From Prunus persica (Eukaryota > Streptophyta > Magnoliopsida > Rosales > Rosaceae): DNA of 64,000 nucleotides. Made by a program: the position numbers and the translations under genes. Location of the stretch: positions 310,001 through 374,000 of the forward strand of contig NC_034011.1 in the NCBI RefSeq assembly GCF_000346465.2, given 5' to 3'. Positions within the stretch are counted from its first letter, which is position 1; each line of letters starts with the position of its first letter. The notes under the pieces were generated by a model. That model was not told where the DNA came from. It was given only the letters and a program-made list of their open reading frames with translations, and did no database searches. This document shows, one piece after another, positions 15,186-26,900 of the stretch.

Positions 15186-16334
15186 ATGAGTGAAAGGGAA
15201 AGAGACTATCTTCTTCTTCCTCTGCCTATTACTCTTGTCATCATCTTATGTTTCTCAGCAATTACCCGCGTTGATTGTGAGTGCATAAAAAGGCCGGTCA
15301 TATTTAACTTTGGTGATTCCAATTCCGATACAGGTGGTTTTTTCGATGGACTTGGAATTAATTTTGGACCTCCTAATGTACATATTTTCTACCATCATCA
15401 TTACCACCATCACCACCACCACCACGAGCATCGTGAGCCAGCAGGCCAATTATGTGATGGACGATTAATAATTAATTTTCTTTGTAGGTTCACAAAATTT
15501 TGGCTTTTATTTTATTGTAGTTATGACAATGTTTGCCGGAGAGATTTGTTTGCTCATTGATTTGGTTTAATTACTTGATTAACAGGTGCAAGTTTGCAAA
15601 CCCATTATTTGACCCCATATCTTGAATATTTGGGGCCAAATTTCTCAGACGGAGCTAACTTTGCAATCAGTGGTTCATCCACTCTTCCTAGACATCTGCC
15701 CTTTAGTTTGGACGTTCAAGTTCTCCAATTCCTGCGTTTTCGAGCTCGATCGCTTCACCTAATATTAAAATGTACATATATATAATTGATTGATTTTCGA
15801 ACATGCATGTCATTTTTCTTTTCAACTTTATTTGTTTAATTTCTCCTTTCATAACATTTGATCAATAATATTAGAGTATATATACCAACATGGTGGTATA
15901 TATTTTTGGGTGCACAATACTGGACCGCTGGGTTGCTTACCCCAAAAGCTTGCCGGAACTGCCTCAAACGCCGGAAATTTTGATGACCATGGCTGCCTCA
16001 AGTTTCTCAGTGACGCTGCAAAAGCATTTAACAAGCAATTGCACACTCTGTGTGAAGAACACAGATCACAAATGGGGAGGGCTATTATTGTGTACGTGGA
16101 TATATATGCCATCAAATACGACCTCATAGCCAATTCAGCTAAATATGGTACAAGTACAATTTCAATATTACGTGCGGCCAACCTGGTTCCAACGTTTGCA
16201 GCCGAGGATCAAAGTTCATAAGCTGGGATGGAGTTCACTATACCGAAGCCGCCAACAAAAATTTTGCCTCGAAAATACTGTCTACTAATTATTCCACTCC
16301 TCCAATAAAGTTGGACTATTTCTGCAATGCCTAA
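15186..16334 (+). pseudogene. GDSL esterase/lipase pseudogene
   Basis: Remains of a secreted SGNH/GDSL hydrolase. A signal-peptide-like start (from 15186, hydrophobic LPITLVIILCFSAI) leads into FNFGDSNSDTGGF, the block I with the nucleophile Ser. An intron with intact GT/AG (15484-15585) and a second exon (LGPNFSDGANFAISGSST) follow. The stretch that should carry block III (GxND, oxyanion Asn) is absent between about 15780 and 15890; homology resumes at HNTGPLGCLP. Near 16144 the frame shifts and about 15 codons are missing; the end (YNFNITC...SWDGVHYTEAANKN, block V with Asp and His) is in another frame and stops at 16334. In block I a poly-His tract encoded by CAT/CAC repeats interrupts a normally conserved segment. 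Loss of block III plus a frameshift makes activity very unlikely. Confidence 0.85.
15388..15426 (+). repeat. CAY (His) microsatellite in the GDSL pseudogene
   Basis: A run of CAT and CAC triplets encodes a poly-His stretch inserted between the GxNFGPPN segment and the PAGQLCDGRLI segment, which are normally separated only by a short Gly/Arg/Phe-rich link. It looks like triplet expansion in a gene under weak or no selection. Confidence 0.85.
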
Positions 16335-19300
16335 ACAATGTGTTTCACAGATGTACCTTTCTCTAGTTTGAACCTATACTTCAAACACTTACATTGATGT
16401 AAACATGTGTAACTGGGAAAGGTTTACTTGTACTCTTGAACCTTATAGTTAGGTTTGTTCTTTTTTCGGTTGCTACTTGTAGTTAGGTTTTATTCCACTT
16501 TAATCTCAATAGTTAAATTTCAAAAATATTACTGTTAGTTTCCTAATTTTTTTCTACATTATTGTTCAAATTTTCATTTTTGTCACAAGACATAATTGAT
16601 GTTAGGCATGGGAATGGTATGGTTTTTAGGGTATTTGCTTACGGATTTAAGTATGAAATTCTCATAATTTTTTATTCCTTAGGGGTAAATAAACACATGA
16701 ATTGGAATCAACTGAATTATTATAATACCCACGTGTTAATAAACACATCAAAAGAAAGAATTTTGAATAATTTAAAATCCCATGATTGATACATAAACAT
16801 GATGAGTCTTATGATCTTTGTCTAGTGGCTTTTTTTATTATTAGTTAATCTCTTTAAATTTTGGGGTGGCTAGATTCTGGGGTAGGTTTGAGGCTCATTC
16901 ATGGCTGGCTATAATACGACGGGTCTCCACAATAATGAGTATATTAAAAGCAAAGTTGCGGCCAGCCTGGTTTTCAATTTGCAAGAGAAACGCATTACCA
17001 TTGAATTAGCTGCCGACCAGAAACTTGACAATTTTTGGCAGGCTTCATGCCTGTAACAATAAGGAAGCTTAATTCTAATGTATGACCTATGACTATGGCA
17101 ACCTAAGCAAAATGTTACTTTGTCTTAATCTTGGGTCACACATGATGTTGCTCCTTTGCATTCCGACAGACTTGCCATCTATAAAGTAATGCCAATACAA
17201 AAGTGTGTATATAATTTTACAAAATAATATAGGGCCTAGGCTAGGGTTGATGTGAAATCGTTCGCGTCTGTGTGTGTTTGTGTCTCTATAATGATTTTCT
17301 GGCAGTGAATGGTGTACATAAGATTGAAAATGATGTAAGTTGTAACTGGCTTTATTGACACATGGTTTTGTCTTTGCCTCACAATTCCTCAATTATGAGC
17401 AAAACATTGATTGAAGTCTTGTGCCAAGACAAAATCATTTGAATGCAACGCAAGTGCACAAGTTCGAGTTTCGGTGTGTGCCTCGAACAAATTTGTTCAC
17501 ATCTCTGAGAAATCGTTGGCGCATTATAGTGAGCAAATTGGGTTTGGTTACTTTAATCATGATAATGATCTCCAAGTGTAGAAACCATCCATATAATTTG
17601 AAGATTCAAATGAATGGGAAGACCTGGAGAGAAAAAAACAAAGATAGTTTGTGCTGGTCTTTTCATTGTGGAAGAGTCATGAAGATGTGAGAAATCTTTA
17701 TCAATACCAACTCATTTAAGAGGGGAAAAAACAAAATAGAAAATTGGCATTAATCAATCAATATTTTCTGGTTGTAGAGGTTAAATAAGACCCGAGTTTT
17801 AAAAAAAAAAAAAAAAACTAATAGTATATTATTGATGAGCAAACAATAACTAAATCCCCGATCCACAACTAGAAGCACATGTACTTAGACTTACAAATAC
17901 AAATCTGCTGTGCAATGGCAGAAACTACAAATCTGTATCTAAAGCCAAAAACTAAAAAGGAATAAAAATCCTAAATAGAAAACATATAGCAGCAAACTCT
18001 TAAAGAGTTTCTGAAAAGTATTAGTCTAAAACAAAACTAAGAAACGTAACCACCACTCCACATCTTTGGGGCAACCCAAAGGAAATCATAGTGTCATACC
18101 GGCTAAACCCATAGTTCCGCACTGGCTAAACCCGAACCCAATGCAACCAGACATCTTCCCCTTTTTAGAGCTCCAAACTACGTTAAAGGGAGCCAACTCC
18201 TTGTGCACGTGGGCCAAAATACAGTTACTATATCATGAAGACGATATCGTTTCACGATGACTGCTTCCACATCACAAAATAAACTAACAATCTTGAGAGA
18301 AAAGGGAGGGAATGAGAAAAGAAGGGATGAAAGGAGAGGGAATGAGGTAGGGAAGGAGGCCGCCAAACCCCAAAGGGGTCACGCCTAAAACTGTTTTGCT
18401 TAGAGACCAAAGTTTTTAAATATGTTTTTTTTTATAAATATTTTAAATAACATATATAATGAATAGTTCCACTATTAATATCATCATTTAAGACCTTTTG
18501 TGATAAAACTTCACACTTACAGGATTTTATAGGTGATTAAGTGAGAGACAATATCAATGTTGCTAGTAGTGGGCCGATGACTCATATATATGAAATTTAA
18601 CATTTAAAACCACTAGTATTATTATGAAACAAAAACATTAATCTTTCTCATTTACCTTAAACATGAAACGGACACTGGCAATCTAATATTTAATCGGTGC
18701 AATAAGTTGCAACTTGCAAGTTTGTTAAACCACAAAGTAGTTTGACAGAACAAATGTTAACATTACTATATATGTTAAACCACAAAGGAATATGGACAAA
18801 AATATAAATTAGTTAATGTGCATGCATTTGCATGATGTAACCTGCTCCATATTTTTCCTTTTAAAATAGAAAAGTCGTTTTGACTTTTATAGAAAGCAGA
18901 TATCAAAAGTCGACCAATACTGTCATTTCAATTCGTTAAACCGCATGTTTTAAGATAATTAAAAGCTAACTTTTAATACTTTTTTCCAACAAAAAAAAGA
19001 AGCTCATGAACTTGCCAATCGCATGCCTTGCAATACTAATAGTAACACAGCCAAGACACGCTTTGTTCAAAATATAAGTAGATCTAGAGTTGCACGTATT
19101 TGATGCAAATGAAATTGCATGTATATGTATGGCTCTCCTCTTCGATGCACAAACTGCAGCAGTTAGCAACACAGGCAAGACACGCATGTTTTAGACTATT
19201 AAAGTTTTAGTGTCGTATGTTTTAGACTCGCCGTGATCGTGACATGCCGTGGATATATGTCCATAACGCAAACAAATTTATACACATATATATGATAAAA

Positions 19301-21161
19301 TCCCTATCCTTATCAGGTATATTAAATTAGCATCTCCTGCATATTAATCCTAATCACAAGAACATTTGAATACCTAATTAAGTGAAAAAAGGGAAGCTTA
19401 TTACAGAGTGCCAGCGATGAATTAGGACATGGCATGCTGTATTGTTATGTTGATATAAGGAAACCTAAATAAAAGGGAATGGGATGTGGCTCATAGCTAA
19501 AATGAGTTGTTCATAGCACATGCTCTCTCTCTCCCAATTTGGTTTGGAAACTGGAAAATGGAAAGTCTGCCAAGAAAAGGGTTTTGATTGGCAGCTGAGG
19601 TACTCTTTTTATAAGACATTAAAAAAAAAAACAAATTGATTGGGTAGTCCACTTCCGATGAACTGTGCAACACCAGCAAGATATTAATTTATATTGGATT
19701 TCTTTTGAGCGTGGGTTACCAGAAACTCAAGCAAAGTATGTCGTACATGACAAACAAGAAGCTTTAAAATTCGATTTAAAAATATATATATATCAAAATC
19801 AAGTCTACTCCTCGAATATTATTAAAGTGAATAATGCTTCAACATTAGTTCAAAAGCTCAAGTTAAATTATTGGGCCTTCAATTGTCAATGAATGCACAG
19901 CCAATCATAAGATAAAGCCCTAAAGTCGGCAGCAAATGCGTCCACTCTTTTACACGCTTTTAAATCTTTATACATGCATATTGCGTCGTAAGTCTTGGCT
20001 TTATTCCCAGCATGGAAATTACAAGTACCTACTTGCCCTGCCCCCCCTCAGGTGAGTCAGTGGCCTTTTCCAGATTTGCACCCATAACATAACACTGATG
20101 AATGTGGAAATAAAGACAGACCAACGTGGGTTATTAGTTCTCCGAAAATACCTAAAAACTCAGGTTCAGTCCATCAGTTTGTTTTGATACTATGTTATAT
20201 TTTAGATAAACGAACCAGAAGCTCATTATAAGCGATAACTTAATCACTTACAAAGTTCATTATTAACATCATTATCGATTCATATATTTTTCAAATGATT
20301 GAGAATGAGTTATACAAGGAAGGATAGAACTTTGATGAATTGAATATGTACTCCGTACGAGCGGTTCTCTCATTTTCTTGCGACTTCTTCGTGGTGGTAA
20401 CTTTATTAATGATATTAGTCACTTCATCGATTGATAAGATATGGAGCATGTTGAATTGCGTCATCAGTCTTTGACCGGGTTCACTATCCGTCTTGTTTGT
20501 TTCCCGCTGCACTTAGACTCACGCTCAGGCGATATACAATAATGCAATCTTTTTCTTGTGTTGAATATGGTCTCCTTCTTTACCCGTTTAGCCATTGGCT
20601 TTTTTGATTTCCTTCTTTGCATCAACAATCAATAATATATATATATATATAGGTTCATAAATATGAGTAGAAAAAAGCCAATGATATGCGAGGGAATACA
20701 TAAAATTTGGTTATTTTTGCTACAATAAAAATCATCATGAACATATTATTTATTTTAGAGACAGGTATTAACATTATTTATTGAAGGAAAACAAGTCAAC
20801 GAGTGCTTGTGGTGTATTCTCTTGGCTGTCATGAGAGCTCCCCTTCTACTAAGGAAGTATATTCATGAACCACCACAGTGTTTAATATAATATAATTGAA
20901 CCGCCAGTAGTGTCTGTCTTTGCAATTTTTATAAATCACAACAATTATCTTTCCCAAATGCCCACATTTAAAATAAACATTGCCACCATCGAAATATACT
21001 CTTATCTTAAGTTTCTTAAACCCAAGAAAAATACACCGCATTGCAATTTTCTATTTATTATTAAAACCGGTGAGATCATGAGAGAGAGTTGTGTGGTGTT
21101 AAATGGGTAAAATATTATTGTTTATCATTGTTTTTGGAACAAAGAACAACATTATTTTAGT
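16335..21161. other. Gene-poor intergenic region
   Basis: About 4.8 kb of AT-rich DNA with only short ORFs lacking domain resemblance. A poly-A tract occurs at about 17800-17817 and a (TA)n run at 20637-20651. The segment 17800-18420, with its A-rich edge and a different base composition (GA-rich at 18290-18360), may be a decayed retroposon, but I could not find ends or target duplications. No tRNA-like or other RNA gene was recognised. Confidence 0.5.
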
Positions 21162-21170
21162 GGGTCCAAG

Positions 21171-21890
21171 TATAGTCTAAAATATAGAGGATATTATCGT
21201 TTTTTTGAGTCTAGGATATTTTAGAACATATCCATACACATATAGATATCGTAAAATATCGACGTCAATAATTTCTCACACAGTTCAACAATATTTGGCC
21301 AAAATATTGCAATAATATCGATAAATATAAAAAATATCACTAAATGGACAACTTCAATTAATATCGGATCCATATGAGTGACATGTTAACAACTACATGC
21401 AAAGCTATTTTGGGGATTTATCATTTGATGACTACTCTTCACAATACACTTACTCTACACATAGAGATGATGAAAACAATAAAAAAAAATTGAACCTCAT
21501 AGAAGCTCTATGTGGTACTAAGTCACTTATGTATCTTACCATGCAATGTATAAAGTGTAAAATATTGTAGTAAATCATTATAAATAAATGATTATAGTAT
21601 GTTTAATCTTCTTTCATTAATTACTACATATTTTCTACACTCGTTGTGTTTGTCAACTCGCTATATAATGAACTTAAATCAGTTAAACATATCATGCAAA
21701 ACATTTCCTAATAGATAATTGACTAAATAAACATCTTCCAAAGTTTCAATAAATTTTTTCAAGTTTTTCTTACAATTTTCGTTATTTTTATTCAATTTTT
21801 ACTGATATCAATAATTTCCTGATATTTCAATTAAAATTTTCATGTTTTTGGACGACCGATATGTTCGAAACCATTGATATTTTAGACTAC
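21171..21890. mobile_element. Non-autonomous Mutator-like (MULE/MITE) element
   Basis: A 720-bp AT-rich element is flanked by an exact 9-bp direct repeat, GGGTCCAAG, at 21162-21170 and 21891-21899. Its ends are inverted repeats sharing AGTCTAAAATAT (left TATAGTCTAAAATAT, right complement GTAGTCTAAAATAT). Short motifs rich in ATATCG recur inside. A 9-bp target duplication is characteristic of Mutator-like elements. No coding capacity is visible, so it would depend on a transposase elsewhere. The class is inferred from the duplication length; the terminal repeats are short, which fits a MITE-sized derivative. Confidence 0.72.
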
Positions 21891-21910
21891 GGGTCCAAGA
21901 TGGTGTTGGG

Positions 21911-23357
21911 TAGAGGTGTCAAACGGGCCGTGTCGGGCCGGCCCAACCCATTTAAACTCGTGCCTTTAATGTATTCGTGCCGTGCCGTGCCGGCCCATTT
22001 AATTTATCGGGCCGTGCCGTGCTGGCCCATTTAGTAAAATCATTGATCCCAGCCCGGCCCAAAGCCCAAGTCCATATTGAAACGGGCCGTGCCGTGCTTG
22101 GGCCGTGCCCGTGCTCGTGCTCGGGCCATACTCGGGCCCAAGAACAAGCCCATTTAATTTGAATTTTTTTTACTTGATTTTTTTTCCCACTAGATAATTA
22201 AAATTATAAACATAAAACATATAACTAGAAGCAAGGAATGATGAACTATTTGAAAACATTAATAATCAAACATCCAAAACAATATGAAAAAGGTGGAGGG
22301 CAAAAATGTGGCCTCGTTAAAATCTTGCCTTAAAATACCCCCAAAGGAGGAAAATCCGGTCAAGGAAAAAGAGTACCACTACCCTCCCAAATTACACAAA
22401 AAGGAAAATAAAATTAATCTAGGACACCGGGTAAAATATCAGCATTTGTCATCTCACGTTCCTGCATCAGTCAACCGAAAAAAAAATTAATTATTTTCTG
22501 GAGTAAAATAAGATACTTAGAGCATCATAAATCTTCAAAAAGACATGCAGTCTGATCATCAACATACAAACCTGTAATTAAAGGTGGATCTGGCCCTCGT
22601 GTACTATGCAATATAGCAGTCCCAGATAACACAGTGATGAACCCTCAAAGTTTTTGACGCTATGCTGGTCACGCTTTGACCAGAATAATCCTACCAAAAG
22701 ATTACATACATTAGATTTATAACAAAGACTCACACACAAACACAACATGTTCATGTGATGATACTTTAAACATTATTGCACTGGTAAATATTGTAAAAGA
22801 GGTGAACATAGCATAATAGATAGGAGAAACAATTGCTGTGTTGAAAGTATCCAATGCCTGCAACCACACCAGAGTGAGAAACCAGCTAAAAAGTTCACCC
22901 GATTTCCAAGCTAGAAGAAATTAACAAAAATTCAAACTTGGAAAGACAGATCTCGCTAAAAAAAGTGGAACTCCAACCATTATTTAAGTAGGTAAGTAAT
23001 TGGTCATTGCATCAATTTTTTATATTTTTTATTTTATTTTATTTACTTGCTGTTCCAAGTTCCAACTTGGTAGTGAAAAAATGCAGTAGATGATTTAAGT
23101 GGGCTCGGGCTCGTGTCGTGCTTGGAGCGGGCTCGGGCTCGTGCCGTGCTTGGAGCGGGCTCGGGCTAAGCCCGTCTCATGTCGGGCCACGGGCCGGTCC
23201 GGTCCATTGGACCTTTTTTTAAATCCCAGCCCGGTCCAAGCTTTCGTGCCGTGTCGAGCACGGCCCATTAATATTCGTGCTCGTGCCGTGCCGTGCCTCA
23301 TTTAAATGGGCTGGACTCGTGCCGTGCTGGGCCGGCCCGACCCGTTTGACACCTCTA
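21911..23357. mobile_element. Non-autonomous hAT-like element
   Basis: A 1447-bp element begins TAGAGGTGTCAAACGGG and ends with the inverse CCCGTTTGACACCTCTA, a perfect 17-bp inverted repeat. It is flanked by an exact 8-bp direct repeat GTGTTGGG at 21903-21910 and 23358-23365; 8 bp is the hAT target duplication. Both subterminal zones (about 21925-22140 and 23100-23340) are very GC-rich and filled with iterated CGTGC, CGGGC and GGGCC words, while the middle is AT-rich. Such subterminal repeats are the usual transposase-binding zones of hAT elements. No transposase is encoded; an ORF at 22284-22490 shows no BED or dimerisation motif. Confidence 0.88.
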
Positions 23358-23692
23358 GTGTTGGGGAGGAGCTGAGGTGTCACATAAAATAAATAAATAA
23401 ATAATATAAAAAACATGAAGACCATGGAAGAGCGAGGGACCACAGAAGCGGGAAAAAAATTAACGAGGGAGATTTACTGTAACACTCTTCTCTCCTCTCC
23501 TAGGAAAATGGCAAAGGCAATGACAGTGAGATTCACTCCATTATTCCCTTCTGACCCGCAATGCTGTCTGCATCAAATCTGCCCTTCCCCTTTTATTTTC
23601 CAACCCTCTTTTGAATCTCCCTTTATATATTTACAGTACACCTCCCAAACCAAACCACACCCACTTCAAATTTAAGCTTTCCCTTGGCCTGC

Positions 23693-23920
23693 ATGCTCTC
23701 AATTTCCCTTCCAAATTACCACTGCTGCTGACTTTGTTTTGCTCTCTTCCAAAAAACCCTTCAGTTTGCTCTTTCTGATGCTGAGTCTCTACATTACATT
23801 GTTCCAATTTTGTAGAAATTCCCAGATCATGTAGTTTAGGTGGTTTATTTCTTACTTGGGTTGCCACTTCTTCAAATTATGGCAATCTCTTGCACCCAGC
23901 AGCTTACTGCAAACTACTAG
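23693..23920 (+). promoter_or_regulatory. uORF-rich leader of the boron transporter gene
   Basis: Between a TATATAT box near 23622-23630 and the BOR start at 23985 lie three short upstream ORFs: 23693-23731 (12 codons), 23778-23834 (18 codons) and 23879-23920 (13 codons). The second ends ...ATC ATG TAG, so a minimal AUG-stop unit (ATGTAG at 23829-23834) is nested at its end. In Arabidopsis, boron-dependent translational control through uORFs and AUG-stop elements is established for boron transport genes (NIP5;1, and BOR1 uORFs). The uORFs are read directly; that the leader is transcribed and boron-responsive is inferred. Confidence 0.6.
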
Positions 23921-23984
23921 CAACACCCATTAGGGCCCGGGCAGGGTACAGCAGAGCAAAGTGTTGTTCTTGAGAGAAGGAACC

Positions 23985-26900
23985 ATGGAAGAGACATTTG
24001 TGCCTTTACAGGGAATCAAGAATGATCTCAGAGGAAGGTTAATGTGCTACAAGCAAGATTGGACTGGTGGCTTCAGAGCAGGATTCAGGTATATACTATG
24101 TACCCATTTCATCATCTACCTTTTTTTATATAAAACAATTAGCTCTTGATTCAATATATGTAACCATATATCAAAAAAATAAAAAAGTTCGTTCCCTTTA
24201 CTTTGATAAATTGCAAACTTGATATCTTGGTGACAAATTGTTGATATTGTTTTTTGCAGGATTTTGGCTCCAACCACTTACATATTTTTTGCTTCAGCAA
24301 TCCCAGTCATTTCATTTGGCGAGCAGCTGGAGCGAAATACTGGTAATTGCAACTCATGAATTACTCTCATATTAGATCTGCAACCCACACTTCTTTTTAA
24401 CTTGAAAGGCACAGAAATATAATTTTTATTATATTAAGGCTGTAAAGGTCACAGCTTTCTAGCTAGTTTCTTTGGATTTTACCTGAAAGTAGCCTTTCAA
24501 TCACCCCTATGGATTTTAGCATCTTGTTTTTGGTTATGCAAAATAAAAGGCAGGAAACTAAGGGATATTCAAAAGAGAAAGAAATACTAAAATAAAATAA
24601 CCAAGATATACTTTTTTATGAGAGGGATTGGCTGGCATGTGAATTTTCAATTGAATTATTGTATGACATTCAAATAGTTGGTTAATTAGCAAAACTATTA
24701 ATTAAATTACTATGCTGCAGATGGAGTTTTGACAGCAGTGCAAACCTTAGTTTCTACGGCAGTTTGTGGGATCATACACTCCATCATAGGAGGTCAACCC
24801 TTGCTGATTTTAGGTGTGGCCGAGCCTACTGTAATTATGTACACCTTCATGTTCAATTTTGCCAAAGAACGAGCAGACTTGGGTCCAAAGCTCTTTCTAG
24901 CATGGAGTGGATGGTGAGCCAGCCATCATTACTTTTCTATTCTAAGAGAAACTACGTACTCAATTTCGCTTTCGCATCGTCTTTTTCGATAAATTTGCCT
25001 TGTGTGTGTATTGTCTTTTGAAATTAATTAATTGTTTGACTCTGAGCCTCATTTTCTGATGAATGTTTAATTTTGTAGGGTATGCGTGTGGACAGCTGCC
25101 TTGCTGTTCTTATTGGCTATATTGGGCGCTTGTTCCATAATCAATAGGTTCACCCGAGTAGCCGGAGAGTTGTTTGGTTTACTTATTGCTATGCTCTTCA
25201 TGCAGCAAGCCATTAAAGTAAGAATTATTTTAAACTAATTATGTCTTCTACCCACTAATTATTTAAAGTTTGGTACATGAACCTTAGAATATTAGGAGTG
25301 TCACTCCATTGTTTGGTTGGCAGGGATATAGTAAAGAAATTAGTGGATATCATATTTTTCAGTTCTTCCCACTTTACCCTCTTAACTCTTTTCCACCTCC
25401 ATTCTTATTTTAATTCCAGTTATGAGTGTTAAGAGTTTAGGCTTAAAAAATTAATAATAATGTAGAGAAATAAAACTGAGCAATTTGATCATGGCCTCTA
25501 TTTTTTCTGTTATGATTTTGTAGGGACTTGTGGATGAGTTTCGCTTACCACAAAGAGAAGATACTAGTTTACCACAATTTGTACCTTCATGGAGGTTTGC
25601 AAATGGGATGTTTGCTTTGGTCTTGTCATTTGGCCTTCTTCTCACTGCATTGAAAAGTAGGAAAGCAAGGTCATGGCGCTATGGCTCTGGTAAGATAAAT
25701 ATAATGAATTAAGTTTGCATCTCCCTTGGTAATTATGGTGACTAATAGAATCTTGTTTCATTTTGTGTATGTAATGTGAACTTCTTTCTGGGGCTGCAGG
25801 TTGGCTTAGAGGCTTTGTAGCAGACTATGGTGTGCCACTCATGGTTCTAGTGTGGACTGGTGTATCTTACATACCAACTAGTACCGTTCCACATGGAATC
25901 CCAAGGCGCCTTTTTAGCCCAAACCCATGGTCACCTGGTGCATATGATAATTGGACTGTCATTAAGGTATGCCTTCATGATTGAATTCTGTTTTAGTTGT
26001 GGTTAGTCACTATTAAGTACATTTTGTCTGTAAATTCACAAGTTAAATTAAGCTGATCGTCTTACTGGTTTATACTTGATATTAACTCACAGGACATGCT
26101 CAATGTTCCCGTCCTCTATATCATTGGAGCTTTCATTCCAGCAACAATGATCGCGGTGCTTTACTATTTTGATCACAGTGTAGCATCCCAACTATCTCAG
26201 CAGAAAGAGTTCAATTTGAGAAAACCATCTTCTTACCATTATGACTTGCTTCTTTTGGGGTTTCTGGTATGCAAAGCCAAATTGCTCTTTCCTTACTTTC
26301 TATTTTTCCTTTCAGTAAGCAATTGTGCTTAACTCTCTCTTGCTTTTTTAATTCTCACAGACTTTAATGTGTGGTCTGCTCGGAATTCCTCCATCAAATG
26401 GAGTCATCCCACAGTCACCAATGCATACAAAGAGTTTGGCCACTCTCAAACATCAAGTAATCACATAACCTTCCTTTTTTCTTTATTTTTATTTTTATTT
26501 TTCCCTTGTAGATCCTTCTTTTTTTTCTCTGGTGACTTGTGCTTTTGCTGATAAGAATGAAATTTGGTTGTGCAGTTGCTTCGTAATCGACTTGTAGCAA
26601 CAGCACGCAAAAGTATGAGAAAGAATGCTAGCTTGGGACAGCTGTATGGAAATATGCAAGAAGCCTATCGACAAATGCAGACGCCTTTGATTTACCAAGA
26701 GGCCTCAGCTCGGGTATAACAGCATTATATGTTTGGCCTTTAATTTTTTAGAAGTTTTGAAGACATTATCAACCAGGTAATCCTTGTGATCTAAATTAAA
26801 CATTTGTGTATAACCACTTGTGCAGGGACTGAATGAATTAAAAGAATCGACCATTCAGGCAGCTTCAAGTATGGGAAATTATATTGATGCGCCAGTTGAC

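Noticed and set aside
17800..18420. Possible LINE or retroposon with A-rich edge
   Set aside because: No reverse-transcriptase homology, no target duplications and no defined ends, so only mentioned as intergenic.
22284..22490. ORF inside the hAT-like element as a possible transposase remnant
   Set aside because: No BED finger, RW/catalytic or hAT dimerisation motif; basic and low in complexity.
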